Assembly: GCA_937929915.1 (NCBI GenBank)
Contig: CALFUN010000008.1
Coordinates: forward strand, 124,001 to 188,000
Direction: 5' to 3'
Source: an uncultured Caulobacterales bacterium
GTDB taxonomy: Bacteria > Pseudomonadota > Alphaproteobacteria > Caulobacterales > Maricaulaceae
Length of the DNA stretch: 64,000 bases
Shown: positions 42,904-52,449 of the stretch, in pieces
Position numbering within the stretch: the stretch's first letter is position 1
Layout of the letters: every line of letters starts with the position of its first letter
Notes under the pieces: model-generated
Database searches by the model: none
Told to the model about the DNA's origin: nothing
What the model saw: the letters and a program-made list of their open reading frames with translations, nothing else
Program-made: the position numbers and the translations under genes

Positions 42904-45495
42904 TTAACCCAAAGTTTTTTGGGCAATTTCCAGAACATTTTTGGACGGTTTTTCCGCAATAATCCGCATTAGTTGTGCTTTAATCATCTCTTGGCGGTGA
43001 TTATCGAGTTTACGCCATATCCCAAAGGCTCCGAGTAAACGTGCGGCCACGCCCGGATTGCGTTTATCCATATCTAAAACTTTATCCGTGAAAAATGCAT
43101 ATCCACTGCCGTCCATCTTATGGAATAAATCAGCATTGCCCATGGCAAAACCGCCAATAAGCGCGCGAACGCGGTTCGGGTTGGAAGGGGCATAAGCAGG
43201 GTGCTTCGTGAGGGCTTCAATGGCGCTAATACCGTCAGCATGTTTGCGCATGGATTGAACAGAAAACCATTTATCAATTACAAGCGGATCATGTTTCCAG
43301 CGCGTAAAAAAGTCTTCCATTGTCTGATGAACGCGCTGCCCGCCAAGCCGTGTTAAGGTGACAAGAGCCGCTAGCTCATCTGTCATATTTGTTGCGCTGG
43401 CAAGCTGCTCTGTGGTCAGGCTCGCCGCGCGGGCATGATGACACGCGGCTAGTAGGGCCAGGCAGCGGTTTTTAAGCGCGCGCCGTCCCGCAGCTGTCGC
43501 GTCAGGACTAAACTCTGTTTCAATAGAAAGCGCTTGATATGTCGATAATAAATCGTCTTGTAAATATTCACCAACGGCGCGCGATAACCAACGCACCGCT
43601 TCTGATATAGCCAAAGGGTCCGCTTGGGACAGCGCCTGTGTGACCTCACCGATTGATGGAGGACTTAGCGCCAATGCTTTGAAGTTATTATCGAAATTAT
43701 TATCTAATAATGTGTTTTGTAAAGCGCGGCAATATTGAGCTAGCGCTTTATTGGTCTTTGGCGTTTTGCCCGTTTCAATCGCTCGTGTCATGTCGCACAT
43801 AAGATTACGGGCCAAACTTTGCCCCGCTTCCCAGCGGTTAAAGGCATTAGGGTCTTGGGCCATAAGGCGCAATAAATCTTCCGTTGTCGCCCCGCTGTCT
43901 AATATCACTGGAGCTGAGAAATCTTGCAAAATTGATAAGCTATAAGGCGCATCCGTTTTGGGAGCTTCTACGGATATTTGCGCGGTATTGAGCAAGGTTA
44001 ATTGCGGCTGATCTATGGGGCCATTATCGCCAATGGCTTGCCAGACGATTGGAATGATAACAGGTTTTTTTGACGATTGCCCCGGTGTTTTTGGTGTTTT
44101 TTGTGAGAACGTAATGGTCCCGTTTGGGTCATCGCGTGTGACTTTGATTTTGGGCGTGCCTGCCTGTTCATACCATAGCATGAATTGGGATAAGTCTTTA
44201 CCCGTGGCATCTTGAAAACAGTCAATAAATTGTTCCACTGTCGCGGCTGTGCCGTCGAGCCGTTCGAAATATAAATTGCAGGCTTTGCGGAATTGATCCG
44301 CGCCCAGCCATGTGCGCAACATACGGATAAGCTCTGCGCCTTTTTCATAGATTGTGGCCGTGTAGAAATTATCAATTTTGAGATATTCACTCGGCCGCAC
44401 AGCATGGGCAAGGGGGCCGCCATCTTCGGGGAATTGCCGCCCGCGCAATGCGCGCACATCTTTGATGCGCTGTACGGCCGCGCCGCGCTGATCTGCGGAG
44501 AATTCTTGATCGCGATAAACGGTGAAGCCTTCTTTAAGGCAAAGTTGGAACCAATCGCGGCAGGTAATACGATTGCCCGTCCAATTATGGAAATATTCAT
44601 GAGCAACAACGGATTCGATCCGCTCGAAATTCATATCTGTCGCCGTTGCGGCTTCTGCTAATATCAATACGGAATTAAAGATATTCAGACCTTTATTTTC
44701 CATTGCGCCAAAATTAAAATCTCGCACAGCCACGATCATAAAGCGGTCAAGGTCATATTCACGGCCAAAAGCCTGCTCGTCCCATTTCATAGACCGTTTT
44801 AAAGCGTCCATAGCATATTCGGCTTTAGGGGCATTGCCAGGATCAACAAAAATGGAAAGCGGAATCTCGCGTCCGCTCATTGTTGTGAAACTATCTTCCA
44901 AAATGTCAAAATCTCCCGCGACGAGGGCAAAGAGGTAACAGGGCTTTGGGAATGGGTCGTGCCAGATGGCATAGTGCCGCCCTGCCGCGGCGGCGCCGCT
45001 TTCGGTCATATTCCCATTGGCAAGCAAATGCGGGTAGTCTTTGAGCGCCGCTTCTAGGCGCACAGTGAAAACAGATAAAACATCAGGGCGGTCAAGATAA
45101 TAGGTGATGCGGCGAAAACCTTCGGCCTCGCATTGTGTACAAAACCGCCCGCCAGATACATAAAGCCCCATCAGGGTTGAATTGGCGCTCGGATCGCAAA
45201 TGGTTTCAATCTCAACTGTGAAGCTCTCGGGCGTGTCTTTGATAATCAGATGTTCTTGCGTTAAGCGGTAAGCCGAGCGCGGCATCAATTCACCATTCAT
45301 CCGCACAGAGACAAGTTCGATATTCTCCCCATTGAGCGATAAAGGTTCATCGCGCAGTCGGGTAATGTCCAGTTTTGAGCGCACTTTGGTACGCTTTGGC
45401 GAAAGATCAAAATCCAGATAGACGCTCTCAATTTTATGGCTTGGCGGGGTGTAAGCTGAAAGGCGTGTCGGTGCAGGAGCTGTATCGGTGCGCAT
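42904..45495 (-). CDS. pepN: Aminopeptidase N (M1 family)
   Basis: The start MRTDTAPAPTRLSAYTPPSH at 45495 gives 863 residues, the usual length; the ORF extends 41 codons upstream without family similarity. Exopeptidase motif GAMENKGLNIFN (about 265) and zinc site HEYFHNWTGN with the downstream Glu in LKEGFTVYRDQEF. The C-terminal helical domain follows. It removes N-terminal residues from peptides in the cytosol. Divergent from typA. Confidence 0.93.
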   Translation of the reverse strand: MRTDTAPAPTRLSAYTPPSHKIESVYLDFDLSPKRTKVRSKLDITRLRDEPLSLNGENIELVSVRMNGELMPRSAYRLTQEHLIIKDTPESFTVEIETICDPSANSTLMGLYVSGGRFCTQCEAEGFRRITYYLDRPDVLSVFTVRLEAALKDYPHLLANGNMTESGAAAAGRHYAIWHDPFPKPCYLFALVAGDFDILEDSFTTMSGREIPLSIFVDPGNAPKAEYAMDALKRSMKWDEQAFGREYDLDRFMIVAVRDFNFGAMENKGLNIFNSVLILAEAATATDMNFERIESVVAHEYFHNWTGNRITCRDWFQLCLKEGFTVYRDQEFSADQRGAAVQRIKDVRALRGRQFPEDGGPLAHAVRPSEYLKIDNFYTATIYEKGAELIRMLRTWLGADQFRKACNLYFERLDGTAATVEQFIDCFQDATGKDLSQFMLWYEQAGTPKIKVTRDDPNGTITFSQKTPKTPGQSSKKPVIIPIVWQAIGDNGPIDQPQLTLLNTAQISVEAPKTDAPYSLSILQDFSAPVILDSGATTEDLLRLMAQDPNAFNRWEAGQSLARNLMCDMTRAIETGKTPKTNKALAQYCRALQNTLLDNNFDNNFKALALSPPSIGEVTQALSQADPLAISEAVRWLSRAVGEYLQDDLLSTYQALSIETEFSPDATAAGRRALKNRCLALLAACHHARAASLTTEQLASATNMTDELAALVTLTRLGGQRVHQTMEDFFTRWKHDPLVIDKWFSVQSMRKHADGISAIEALTKHPAYAPSNPNRVRALIGGFAMGNADLFHKMDGSGYAFFTDKVLDMDKRNPGVAARLLGAFGIWRKLDNHRQEMIKAQLMRIIAEKPSKNVLEIAQKTLG

Positions 45496-45665
45496 GAAAT
45501 GTCCAAATGTGATGTTGGTCTGTGAATCTGTCTCACCCTTATGTGGCATCTTTAGCGGTGCTTTCAAGTTGAAAACAGCACTAGACTTTATGCGTATATG
45601 CGTTAAGGCGCGCAGCATGAGATTTACACCGCGATTATGTGCGGGTTTTACAGGTAGATAATGTC

Positions 45666-47519
45666 ATGACAGACTCCATTCAGACCCTTCGTAATGTGGC
45701 GATTGTGGCTCACGTTGATCACGGGAAAACAACGCTTGTTGATAAGCTCTTGCGCCAGTCAGGGACGTTAACGGAACGCGGTGAGCGCGAAGAACGTGTT
45801 ATGGACTCCAATGATATTGAAAAAGAGCGCGGGATTACCATTCTGGCGAAAAATACCGCTATTCGCTGGGATGATAAAAACGGCACAGATTGGCGCATTA
45901 ATATCGTCGATACACCGGGCCATGCGGATTTTGGCGGTGAGGTTGAGCGCGTTTTGTCTATGGTCGATTCGGTTGTTCTTTTGGTGGATGCGGTTGAAGG
46001 GCCGATGCCGCAAACGACATTTGTGACCAAAAAGGCACTGGGCCAAGGGCTTAAGCCGATTGTGGTGGTCAATAAGGTTGATCGTAACGGGGCGCGTCCT
46101 GATTGGGCGGTTGACCAGACATTTGACCTTTTTGCGCGTCTGGGCGCTACGGATGAGCAGCTTGATTTTCCCGTTGTTTATGCCTCTGCGCTCAATGGCT
46201 GGGCGTCACATGAGGTGGATACTATCGGTGAAGATATGACAGCCTTGTTCCAAACAATTGTGCAACATGCGCCTGTCCCTGATGTTGACCCTGATGGGCC
46301 GTTGCAGCTCCAAGTCTCAGCGCTGGATTATAATAGCTATACGGGCGTGATTGGTATTGGCCGTGTTGTGCGCGGCGTTATGAAGAAAAATCAAGCCGTT
46401 ATTGTCGCCGACCCGCAAGGGAATGACCGCAAGGCGAAAATTCTACAGATTTACGGCTTTATGGGGCTCGAGCGCGTTGAGATGGATGAAGTCTCCGCAG
46501 GTGATATTTGCTGTTTCACAGGGATTGATAAGCTGGGTATCTCGGACATGATTTGTTCACCAGATCAAGTTGACCGCTTGCCGCCGCTCACCGTTGATGA
46601 ACCGACAATTTCCATGACATTTCAAGTCAATGACAGCCCATTTGCAGGCCGCGAAGGTAAATATGTAACCTCGCGCAATATTAAAGACCGCCTTGATAAA
46701 GAGCTTATTCATAATGTAGCGCTGCGGGTTGAGCAACTTGACGATGCGGATAAGTTTCGCGTCTCGGGCCGCGGGGAATTGCATCTGTCTATTCTTATCG
46801 AGAATATGCGCCGCGAAGGCTATGAGCTGGCAATTTCGCGCCCGCAAGTTATCAATAAGACGATTGATGGCGAATTATGCGAGCCGTGGGAAACTATGAC
46901 AGTTGACCTTGAAGAAGATCATCAAGGTAAGATCATGGAAAAACTGGGCGAACGTAAAGGCAATGTCAAAGATATTGTGCCTGACGGAAAAGGGCGCGTG
47001 CGCCTTGATTATGATATTCCAACGCGCGGGCTGATCGGGTTTCGGTCTGAATTTTTGACCCTCACATCAGGAACAGGCTTGATGTATCATAATTTTGACC
47101 GCTATGCGCCGCGTACAAAGGCTGGCATTGGGCGTCGCCAGAAAGGTGTTCTTGTCTCTAAAGATAGCGGCAAGGCGCTCACTTATGCACTTTGGAACCT
47201 CCAAGAACGTGGCCGTCTGTTTATTGGCCATGCAACGGAGGTTTATGAAGGTATGATTATTGGCATTAATGCGCGTGAGAACGACCTTGTTGTCAATCCG
47301 CTTAAGGGCAAGCAGCTGACAAATGTGCGGGCCTCGGGAACGGATGAAGCCAATGTATTGGTGCCGCCTATTCCTGTTACGCTAGAATATGCGCTGGAAT
47401 TTATCAATGATGACGAATTGGTTGAAGTCACGCCTGAGAGCATTCGTGTCCGTAAGCGCTATTTGCTTGAGCATGAGCGTAAGAAAGAATCGCGTAAGAT
47501 GGATGCCATGGGCGGTTAG
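45666..47519 (+). CDS. typA: Ribosome-associated GTPase TypA/BipA
   Basis: 617 residues from the ATG at 45666 (MTDSIQTLRNVAIVAHVDHG); a GTG nine codons upstream is less likely. G motifs: AHVDHGKTT, the switch with ERGITILAKNTAI, DTPGHADFGGEVERVL and NKVDRNGARP. The EF-G-like domains and the C-terminal TypA-specific domain (NALxxxGDLVVNPLKGKQLTN-type) are complete. It aids ribosome assembly and stress adaptation. Confidence 0.95.
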   Translation: MTDSIQTLRNVAIVAHVDHGKTTLVDKLLRQSGTLTERGEREERVMDSNDIEKERGITILAKNTAIRWDDKNGTDWRINIVDTPGHADFGGEVERVLSMVDSVVLLVDAVEGPMPQTTFVTKKALGQGLKPIVVVNKVDRNGARPDWAVDQTFDLFARLGATDEQLDFPVVYASALNGWASHEVDTIGEDMTALFQTIVQHAPVPDVDPDGPLQLQVSALDYNSYTGVIGIGRVVRGVMKKNQAVIVADPQGNDRKAKILQIYGFMGLERVEMDEVSAGDICCFTGIDKLGISDMICSPDQVDRLPPLTVDEPTISMTFQVNDSPFAGREGKYVTSRNIKDRLDKELIHNVALRVEQLDDADKFRVSGRGELHLSILIENMRREGYELAISRPQVINKTIDGELCEPWETMTVDLEEDHQGKIMEKLGERKGNVKDIVPDGKGRVRLDYDIPTRGLIGFRSEFLTLTSGTGLMYHNFDRYAPRTKAGIGRRQKGVLVSKDSGKALTYALWNLQERGRLFIGHATEVYEGMIIGINARENDLVVNPLKGKQLTNVRASGTDEANVLVPPIPVTLEYALEFINDDELVEVTPESIRVRKRYLLEHERKKESRKMDAMGG

Positions 47520-47542
47520 AGCTGTTTATAGCGCTTGAATGC

Positions 47543-47941
47543 CTAATTGCGATCTACTTTAATAGGGGGTCTTGAAAACCCCCATAATACCGCAGCGGAT
47601 TTGATAAGATCAGATTCGTCAACAACGAACTCTTTGTCGCATATGGAGATTGCAACCATAGCGTCATAAATGTTTTCGACCTCAATATCTTCTTTGAAAC
47701 GGCTTAACGCTTTTAAAATCAATGTGTTTTTACGTTTCCCAGATAGTTTGTCTTCAAGCTCTGGCGCATGTGAATTAAACCACTCCATAAGAGTAGCCTC
47801 ATCCATTGCTGGCATGTCAAATAGCTCAAGCAAACCTTGAGCTTGCTCAAAAAATGTCGTTTTTTCGAGATTTTTTACCTTATGGTCAATCACAACGGTA
47901 ATCGCCAAGGGCATTAATATGTCATCAACACTATGGGGCAT
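47543..47941 (-). CDS. Hypothetical protein, possibly TerB-like
   Basis: 132 residues, all-helical and acidic. The layout of helices (LMPLAITVVIDHKVKNLEKT, then FFEQAQGLLELF) and YDAMVAISICDKEFVVDESD near residue 100 recall TerB-type domains, but the resemblance is weak. No signal peptide or membrane segment. It stands alone, convergent with typA. Confidence 0.55.
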   Translation of the reverse strand: MPHSVDDILMPLAITVVIDHKVKNLEKTTFFEQAQGLLELFDMPAMDEATLMEWFNSHAPELEDKLSGKRKNTLILKALSRFKEDIEVENIYDAMVAISICDKEFVVDESDLIKSAAVLWGFSRPPIKVDRN

Positions 47942-48033
47942 GAGTCTACATTACGGGCTATTTGTGTTAAAAACAAGTAATTGGACAGAACTATCTGATG
48001 CTGTAATTTAAAAAAGTCTGAATTGGAGTTTTC

Positions 48034-48543
48034 ATGAAGAAAGTAATGTTCATAAGTGCGGCTATCGTAACATTGACGACGGCCTGCGCTAGCACACAAA
48101 CCGCCTATGGCCCGTCTGATGAAAATGGCATTGGGTTTAGACAGATTCAACTTGATCCTGACCGCTTTCGTGTGTCGTTCACTGCGCGAAATGTTGACGA
48201 AGCGCGGGATTATGCGTTGCTGCGCGCGGCGGAATTGACCGAAGCTGAAGGCTACACGCATTTTCGTATCATTCATGGCGGCACGCAAAGTAATGGCCCA
48301 AATGCACCAATTAGCACCTCTGTTGGTGTGGCGACAGGTTTTGGCGGGCGCGGCTTTCACCGCGGTAGAGGCCCGATAGTTGATGTGGGCATAGGGGTTC
48401 ACGATGTTGGCCGTGTGATTGAAGGTAATAAAGTCAGAGAAACGATTGAAGTGCGTTTACTCAGCGCAGCGGTGCCAAATGATCCGAATGTCTATCACGC
48501 GCAAAGCTTGATTAAGAGTGTTCAGCCGCCATTATTTCAATAG
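48034..48543 (+). CDS. CC0125/CC1285-family lipoprotein
   Basis: 169 residues. Lipoprotein signal with lipobox LTTAC (Cys18). The mature part has the FRVSFTARNVDEARDYALLR segment, then AAELTEAEGYTHFRIIHGG and a Gly/His/Arg-rich loop FGGRGFHRGRG, as in the Caulobacterales CC0125/CC1285 family. Anchored in the envelope; function unknown. GGAG lies 6 bases before the ATG. Confidence 0.82.
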   Translation: MKKVMFISAAIVTLTTACASTQTAYGPSDENGIGFRQIQLDPDRFRVSFTARNVDEARDYALLRAAELTEAEGYTHFRIIHGGTQSNGPNAPISTSVGVATGFGGRGFHRGRGPIVDVGIGVHDVGRVIEGNKVRETIEVRLLSAAVPNDPNVYHAQSLIKSVQPPLFQ

Positions 48544-48548
48544 GCCAT

Positions 48549-49202
48549 TTAAATAAAACGGACGGTAATGCGTTCCAAACCTTCAATGCCGCCTGATAAT
48601 TCATCCCCGATCTTTGCGGGCCCAACGCCTGCGGGTGTGCCTGTGTAAATCAGATCACCTGCTTGTAAATCCATATCAGTTTTTAATCGTGAGATGATTT
48701 CATCGACAGACCAAATCATATGCGAAAGACAGCCATGCTGAACGATCTCGCCATTTTTGCGTAAGACAATTTTGGCTGTTTCTAAATGAATTCTACCTGC
48801 TGGCGTAAGCGCAGAGCATGGCGCAGAATAATGAAAGTTTTTCGCGCGCGCCCATGGCCCGCCTTTTGATTTTGCAAGCGCTTGTAAGTCGCGCCGCGTC
48901 AGGTCAATACCAACACCATAAGCGTAAATACCATCTGGGCCGATTGCGACGACAAGCTCGACTTCGTAATGCACGTCTTTTGTATTGGGCGGGTAGGGGA
49001 TGTTACTATCGGAATGGACAATGGTTTCGGCCGCTTTGGTAAAGAAGACAGGCTCTGATCTTTTGACATCTTCGCCCATTTCTTTGACATGGTCGGCATA
49101 ATTCTTACCAACACAATATATACGGCGCACAGGGAAGCGTGCATCCATGCCAATAATTGGCAAGCTCACCGGATCTGCGGGCGGAAAAGCGAATTTAGAC
49201 AT
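48549..49202 (-). CDS. Fumarylacetoacetate hydrolase family protein
   Basis: 217 residues from the ATG at 49202, with GGAG 5 bases upstream. FAH fold: RIYCVGKNYADHVKEMG, then VFFTKAAETIVHSDSNIPYP, the metal-binding VHYEVELVVAIG and GDLIYTGTPAGVGPAKIGDE. Small members of this family are acylpyruvase or oxaloacetate decarboxylase-like enzymes; the substrate cannot be told from sequence. Confidence 0.9.
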   Translation of the reverse strand: MSKFAFPPADPVSLPIIGMDARFPVRRIYCVGKNYADHVKEMGEDVKRSEPVFFTKAAETIVHSDSNIPYPPNTKDVHYEVELVVAIGPDGIYAYGVGIDLTRRDLQALAKSKGGPWARAKNFHYSAPCSALTPAGRIHLETAKIVLRKNGEIVQHGCLSHMIWSVDEIISRLKTDMDLQAGDLIYTGTPAGVGPAKIGDELSGGIEGLERITVRFI

Positions 49203-49266
49203 CAAAGCTCCATTGCAATCTGGCCGAACTTTGGCTTAGTCTAAAAGAAATTTCAAGGAGAGACAT

Positions 49267-49512
49267 ATGAGAATTGTCGATGTACCGATTGATAAAATCT
49301 ATGTGACTGCGGCAAAGCGCAAAACATTGGACATGGACAAAGTCGAGCCGCTCGCTGAAGATATTCTTGAAAATGGTCTGAAAAGCCCGATCTATGTGCG
49401 CATTGGCAAAGATCGTTATGTTCTCCAAGAAGGCTTGCACCGCGTTGAAGCCATGAAGATGCTCGGCGAGGTCATGATTGACGGCCATATCGTTCAGGCT
49501 AAGAAAGCGTGA
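49267..49512 (+). CDS. Small ParB N-terminal-like domain protein
   Basis: 81 residues consisting almost only of a ParB/sulfiredoxin-like N-domain: VDVPIDKIYVTAAKRKTLDM, LAEDILENGLKSPIYVR, and YVLQEGLHRVEAMKMLGE, the counterpart of the ParB GERRxRA motif. The DNA-binding part of ParB is absent, so it is not a partition protein. AAGGAGAGAC precedes the ATG. Divergent from the FAH gene. Function unknown. Confidence 0.8.
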   Translation: MRIVDVPIDKIYVTAAKRKTLDMDKVEPLAEDILENGLKSPIYVRIGKDRYVLQEGLHRVEAMKMLGEVMIDGHIVQAKKA

Positions 49513-49540
49513 GTTACAAGACAGCATGAGTTACAAGACA
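49510..49540 (+). repeat. Tandem 14-base duplication at the ParB-like gene end
   Basis: TGAGTTACAAGACA occurs at 49510-49523 and again at 49527-49540. The first copy starts with the stop codon of the ParB-like gene. Confidence 0.8.
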
Positions 49541-49546
49541 ACTTCA

Positions 49547-49576
49547 TTGACACACGATATAAAAATCGAATGTAAA
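49547..49576 (+). promoter_or_regulatory. Putative promoter of the dehalogenase-like gene
   Basis: A perfect TTGACA (49547-49552) and TGTAAA (49571-49576) with an 18-base spacer, about 38 bases before the ATG at 49614. The -10 is a 4-of-6 match. Confidence 0.45.
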
Positions 49577-49613
49577 ATGTTCAGCGTTAAAAGAATAAAA
49601 TAGAAAGCCTCCC

Positions 49614-50507
49614 ATGAAAGCTCTGCGCACACCCGATAGTCAGTTTAATAACTTACCCGATTATGACTTTACACCCAATTATGTGACTGTCGGAGACGGG
49701 CTGCGCTTACATTATGTCGATACAGGGCCAGCACAGGGCCGCACGGTCATTATGATGCATGGCGAGCCAAGTTGGTCATATCTGTACCGCCATATGATTA
49801 AAGCTGTTAGCGCGGCGGGCTACCGCGTGTTAGCGCCAGACCTTATCGGCTTTGGCCGCTCTGATAAACCGCGCGATATGTCTGATTATAGCTATAGCTC
49901 ACATGTGGCTTGGATGCAGGATTGGCTCTCGCAAATGGACGTGTCAGAGGCCGTATTATTCTGTCAAGATTGGGGCGGCTTGATCGGCTTGCGCCTCGTA
50001 ACGGCTAATCCTGATAGATTTGCGGGCGTGGTGGCGGCGAATACATTTTTACCGACAGGCGATGCCAAACCGTCAGAAGCTTTTGAAGCTTGGAAGGTAT
50101 TTTCGCAAACTGTGCCAGAATTTCCAACAGGCGGTATCATTAAAGGCGCAACAGTTAAGCCGCTGGGACAGGGCGTTGAGGCGGCCTATAATGCGCCATA
50201 TCCCGATGAGAGTTATAAAGCAGGGGCGAGAATTTTCCCTGCGATTGTCCCTGTCTCGCCTGATATGGACGGAGCGGCAGATAACCGCGAGGCTTGGGGC
50301 ATTTTAAAGATGTGGGAGAAACCGTTTTTAACGTGTTTTTCCGATCAAGATCCAATCACGAAAGGGGGCGATGCGGTTTTCCAAAAACTTATACCTGGCT
50401 GCCAAGGGCAGCCGCATCAATATCTTAAAGGCGGCGGACATTTCCTCCAAGAAGACCTTTCGCCAGAACTAAGTCAAATCATTATAGATTTCTGTGAATC
50501 TTTATAA
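49614..50507 (+). CDS. Haloalkane dehalogenase-like alpha/beta hydrolase
   Basis: 297 residues. Motifs match the HLD-I haloalkane dehalogenases: oxyanion and halide region MMHGEPSWSYLYRHM, APDLIGFGRSDKP, nucleophile Asp in FCQDWGGLIGLRLV (about 124), acid in FSDQDPITKGG and His in GGGHFLQED. The nucleophile is Asp with following Trp, as in true dehalogenases rather than epoxide hydrolase QDWG variants with two Tyr; natural substrate uncertain. Confidence 0.85.
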   Translation: MKALRTPDSQFNNLPDYDFTPNYVTVGDGLRLHYVDTGPAQGRTVIMMHGEPSWSYLYRHMIKAVSAAGYRVLAPDLIGFGRSDKPRDMSDYSYSSHVAWMQDWLSQMDVSEAVLFCQDWGGLIGLRLVTANPDRFAGVVAANTFLPTGDAKPSEAFEAWKVFSQTVPEFPTGGIIKGATVKPLGQGVEAAYNAPYPDESYKAGARIFPAIVPVSPDMDGAADNREAWGILKMWEKPFLTCFSDQDPITKGGDAVFQKLIPGCQGQPHQYLKGGGHFLQEDLSPELSQIIIDFCESL

Positions 50508-50562
50508 TGCGGCGTCGATATTATCTGTTTAAAGATGGTATATATTTCAAGGGTGGAGCATC

Positions 50563-52362
50563 ATGAGAAAACTTTTACTGATCAGTGCAGCAATTCTGGC
50601 TGTAGGTTGCACGCAGAGCGCTTCGGATGAAATTTTATCTGCCGCAGGCGCAAATGGCGCGCAAGTAACGACCGCCATTGATTTTGTGGATGGGGCGTGG
50701 GGCACAGATAAAACGTCTGAAATTCTTGATAAAACCATGCGGTTGAAATTTGCTTATGATGCGTCAACCTTAACGGAAAATGAGGTTAAGGCGGTGGATG
50801 AGCTGCTTCTAGCCGGTTTGCGTTTGCACACGCTTTATATAGAACAGCGCCACCCGCAAGCCCGCGCTGTCGAGGCTCAAATCCAAACATCAGGCCGCAC
50901 AGACCAAGCTGATTTATTTCGAATTTTCAACGGCCCAATCGCCACGACATTGGACAATGCCCGTGAACCCTTTGTGCAGGTCGCGCCAGAAACCCCGCAG
51001 CGTAATATCTACCCAAAAGGGCTTGAAAAAACGGACCTCGATGCCTTTATGGCCGCAAATCCAGATCGGAAAGACGAGCTGCTGCATTTGCGCTCTGCGG
51101 TGAAAACGGCCACGGCTGAAAATAAAGCTGCGGCGATAAAAACACTGGATACGCGCCCGGCACTTGAAACTTTGCATCCCGGTATTCGAAACTATATCGA
51201 GACAGCCGATAGCTATTTTGCGCTGCCATATTCCGTCGCCTATGCAGATGATATTTTTTATGTCTGTGAGCGTCTTTATGCGGCGGCTGATTATATTGCA
51301 GGTGAAGACATCGCCTTTGCGCGTTATTTACGTCTGCGCGCACGCGATTTACTCGCAGATGATTATGACGGGAGTGATGCGGCATGGGTGACGAGCCAAT
51401 TTACAGGTAATCTAAATGCGCAAATTGGCAGTTATGAAACATATGATGATAGCTTATTTGGCGTGAAAAGCTTTTTTAGTTTATCACTGCTAAAACGCGA
51501 TATTCCGCAGAGCAATACGTTGGCTGCGGCGATTGGCGATATTCAAGCGATTGAAGATGCTCTGCCATATAGTGCAAATAAAAAGGTGCGCAGTAATATC
51601 CCTGTCGGCGTTTATGACGTCATCGCAGATTTCGGCCAAGCGCGCGGGACAAATACAGCGACAATATTGCCGAATGAAGGGCATTTATCGCGCCAATATG
51701 GCCGTACGATTTTGATCCGCTCTAATGTTTTGACCAACCCTGAAATTTTCAGTGAAGCAGATAAGAGCTTTAAGGCTGCTCTTGCACCTCAACATCACGG
51801 GGATCATGCTTTGCAAGGGAATTTTTACCGTACGCTATGGCATGAAATCGGGCATTATATGGGGCCAGATCAAACCAAGACGGGCGGGGACATTGATGCT
51901 GCTTTGCAAGATACGGCAGATTTAATTGAAGAAATGAAATCTGATCTTGTATCTCTATTTTCAGCGCAAAAGATTCACCGCTCTGGCGGCTATACAGATG
52001 AGCAATTACGCGCAATTTACGCAGCGGGTATTTTGCGAGTTCTGCAAAAAAACAAACCGCGCCGTACACAAGCTTATCAAACCATGCAGCTTATCCAATG
52101 GAACTGGTTTATGGATAAGGGCTTGTTGCGATTTGAAAATGGCAATTTATCAATGGATTATCGTCGTTATCCAAGCGTGGTTAATAGCTTGCTCAAAGAG
52201 GTGCTTGATTTGCAATATCAAGGTGATCGCGATACGGCCAATGCTTTTGTCGATAAATGGACGGTCTGGGACGAAGATCTGCACGGCGTTATAGCGGCGA
52301 ATATGAAAGCCGCCGAAGGCTCGCGCTACCGCCTTGTCACCTATGATGCGCTTGGAGAGTGA
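50563..52362 (+). CDS. M49-like (dipeptidyl peptidase III-type) zinc peptidase lipoprotein
   Basis: 599 residues. Lipoprotein signal with Cys16 in LAVGCTQS. Zinc motif HEIGHYMGP (about residue 427) and a second motif LIEEMKSDLVSLFSAQK about 40 residues later, comparable to the EExxxD/E metal ligand of M49 peptidases. The zinc motif is the plain HExxH form, not the HExxxH of eukaryotic DPP III. Predicted to act in the periplasm on peptides. GGTGG and similar weak ribosome-binding sequence upstream. A terminator follows. Confidence 0.7.
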   Translation: MRKLLLISAAILAVGCTQSASDEILSAAGANGAQVTTAIDFVDGAWGTDKTSEILDKTMRLKFAYDASTLTENEVKAVDELLLAGLRLHTLYIEQRHPQARAVEAQIQTSGRTDQADLFRIFNGPIATTLDNAREPFVQVAPETPQRNIYPKGLEKTDLDAFMAANPDRKDELLHLRSAVKTATAENKAAAIKTLDTRPALETLHPGIRNYIETADSYFALPYSVAYADDIFYVCERLYAAADYIAGEDIAFARYLRLRARDLLADDYDGSDAAWVTSQFTGNLNAQIGSYETYDDSLFGVKSFFSLSLLKRDIPQSNTLAAAIGDIQAIEDALPYSANKKVRSNIPVGVYDVIADFGQARGTNTATILPNEGHLSRQYGRTILIRSNVLTNPEIFSEADKSFKAALAPQHHGDHALQGNFYRTLWHEIGHYMGPDQTKTGGDIDAALQDTADLIEEMKSDLVSLFSAQKIHRSGGYTDEQLRAIYAAGILRVLQKNKPRRTQAYQTMQLIQWNWFMDKGLLRFENGNLSMDYRRYPSVVNSLLKEVLDLQYQGDRDTANAFVDKWTVWDEDLHGVIAANMKAAEGSRYRLVTYDALGE

Positions 52363-52398
52363 TGGGGCGGTAAAGTCTATTAATGGCTTTTACCCATA

Positions 52399-52426
52399 AA
52401 AAAGCCCCGCATGAGCGAGGCTTTTT
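52399..52426. terminator. Bidirectional terminator between the M49-like gene and rplI
   Basis: AAAAAGCC...GC, an ATGA loop, and GC...GGCTTTTT form a GC-rich stem flanked by A and T runs, so it works in both directions for the convergent genes. Confidence 0.85.
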
Positions 52427-52449
52427 AAAACTTGTTTTTATAAAAGAGA

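Noticed and set aside
44013-44609. Long ORF on the minus strand in another frame inside pepN (198 codons)
   Set aside because: It overlaps conserved PepN coding sequence, has no domain and no ribosome-binding site; a frame shadow.
49267-49512. The ParB-like gene as a partition or plasmid gene
   Set aside because: It has only the N-terminal domain, no helix-turn-helix, and no parA or parS-like sites nearby.
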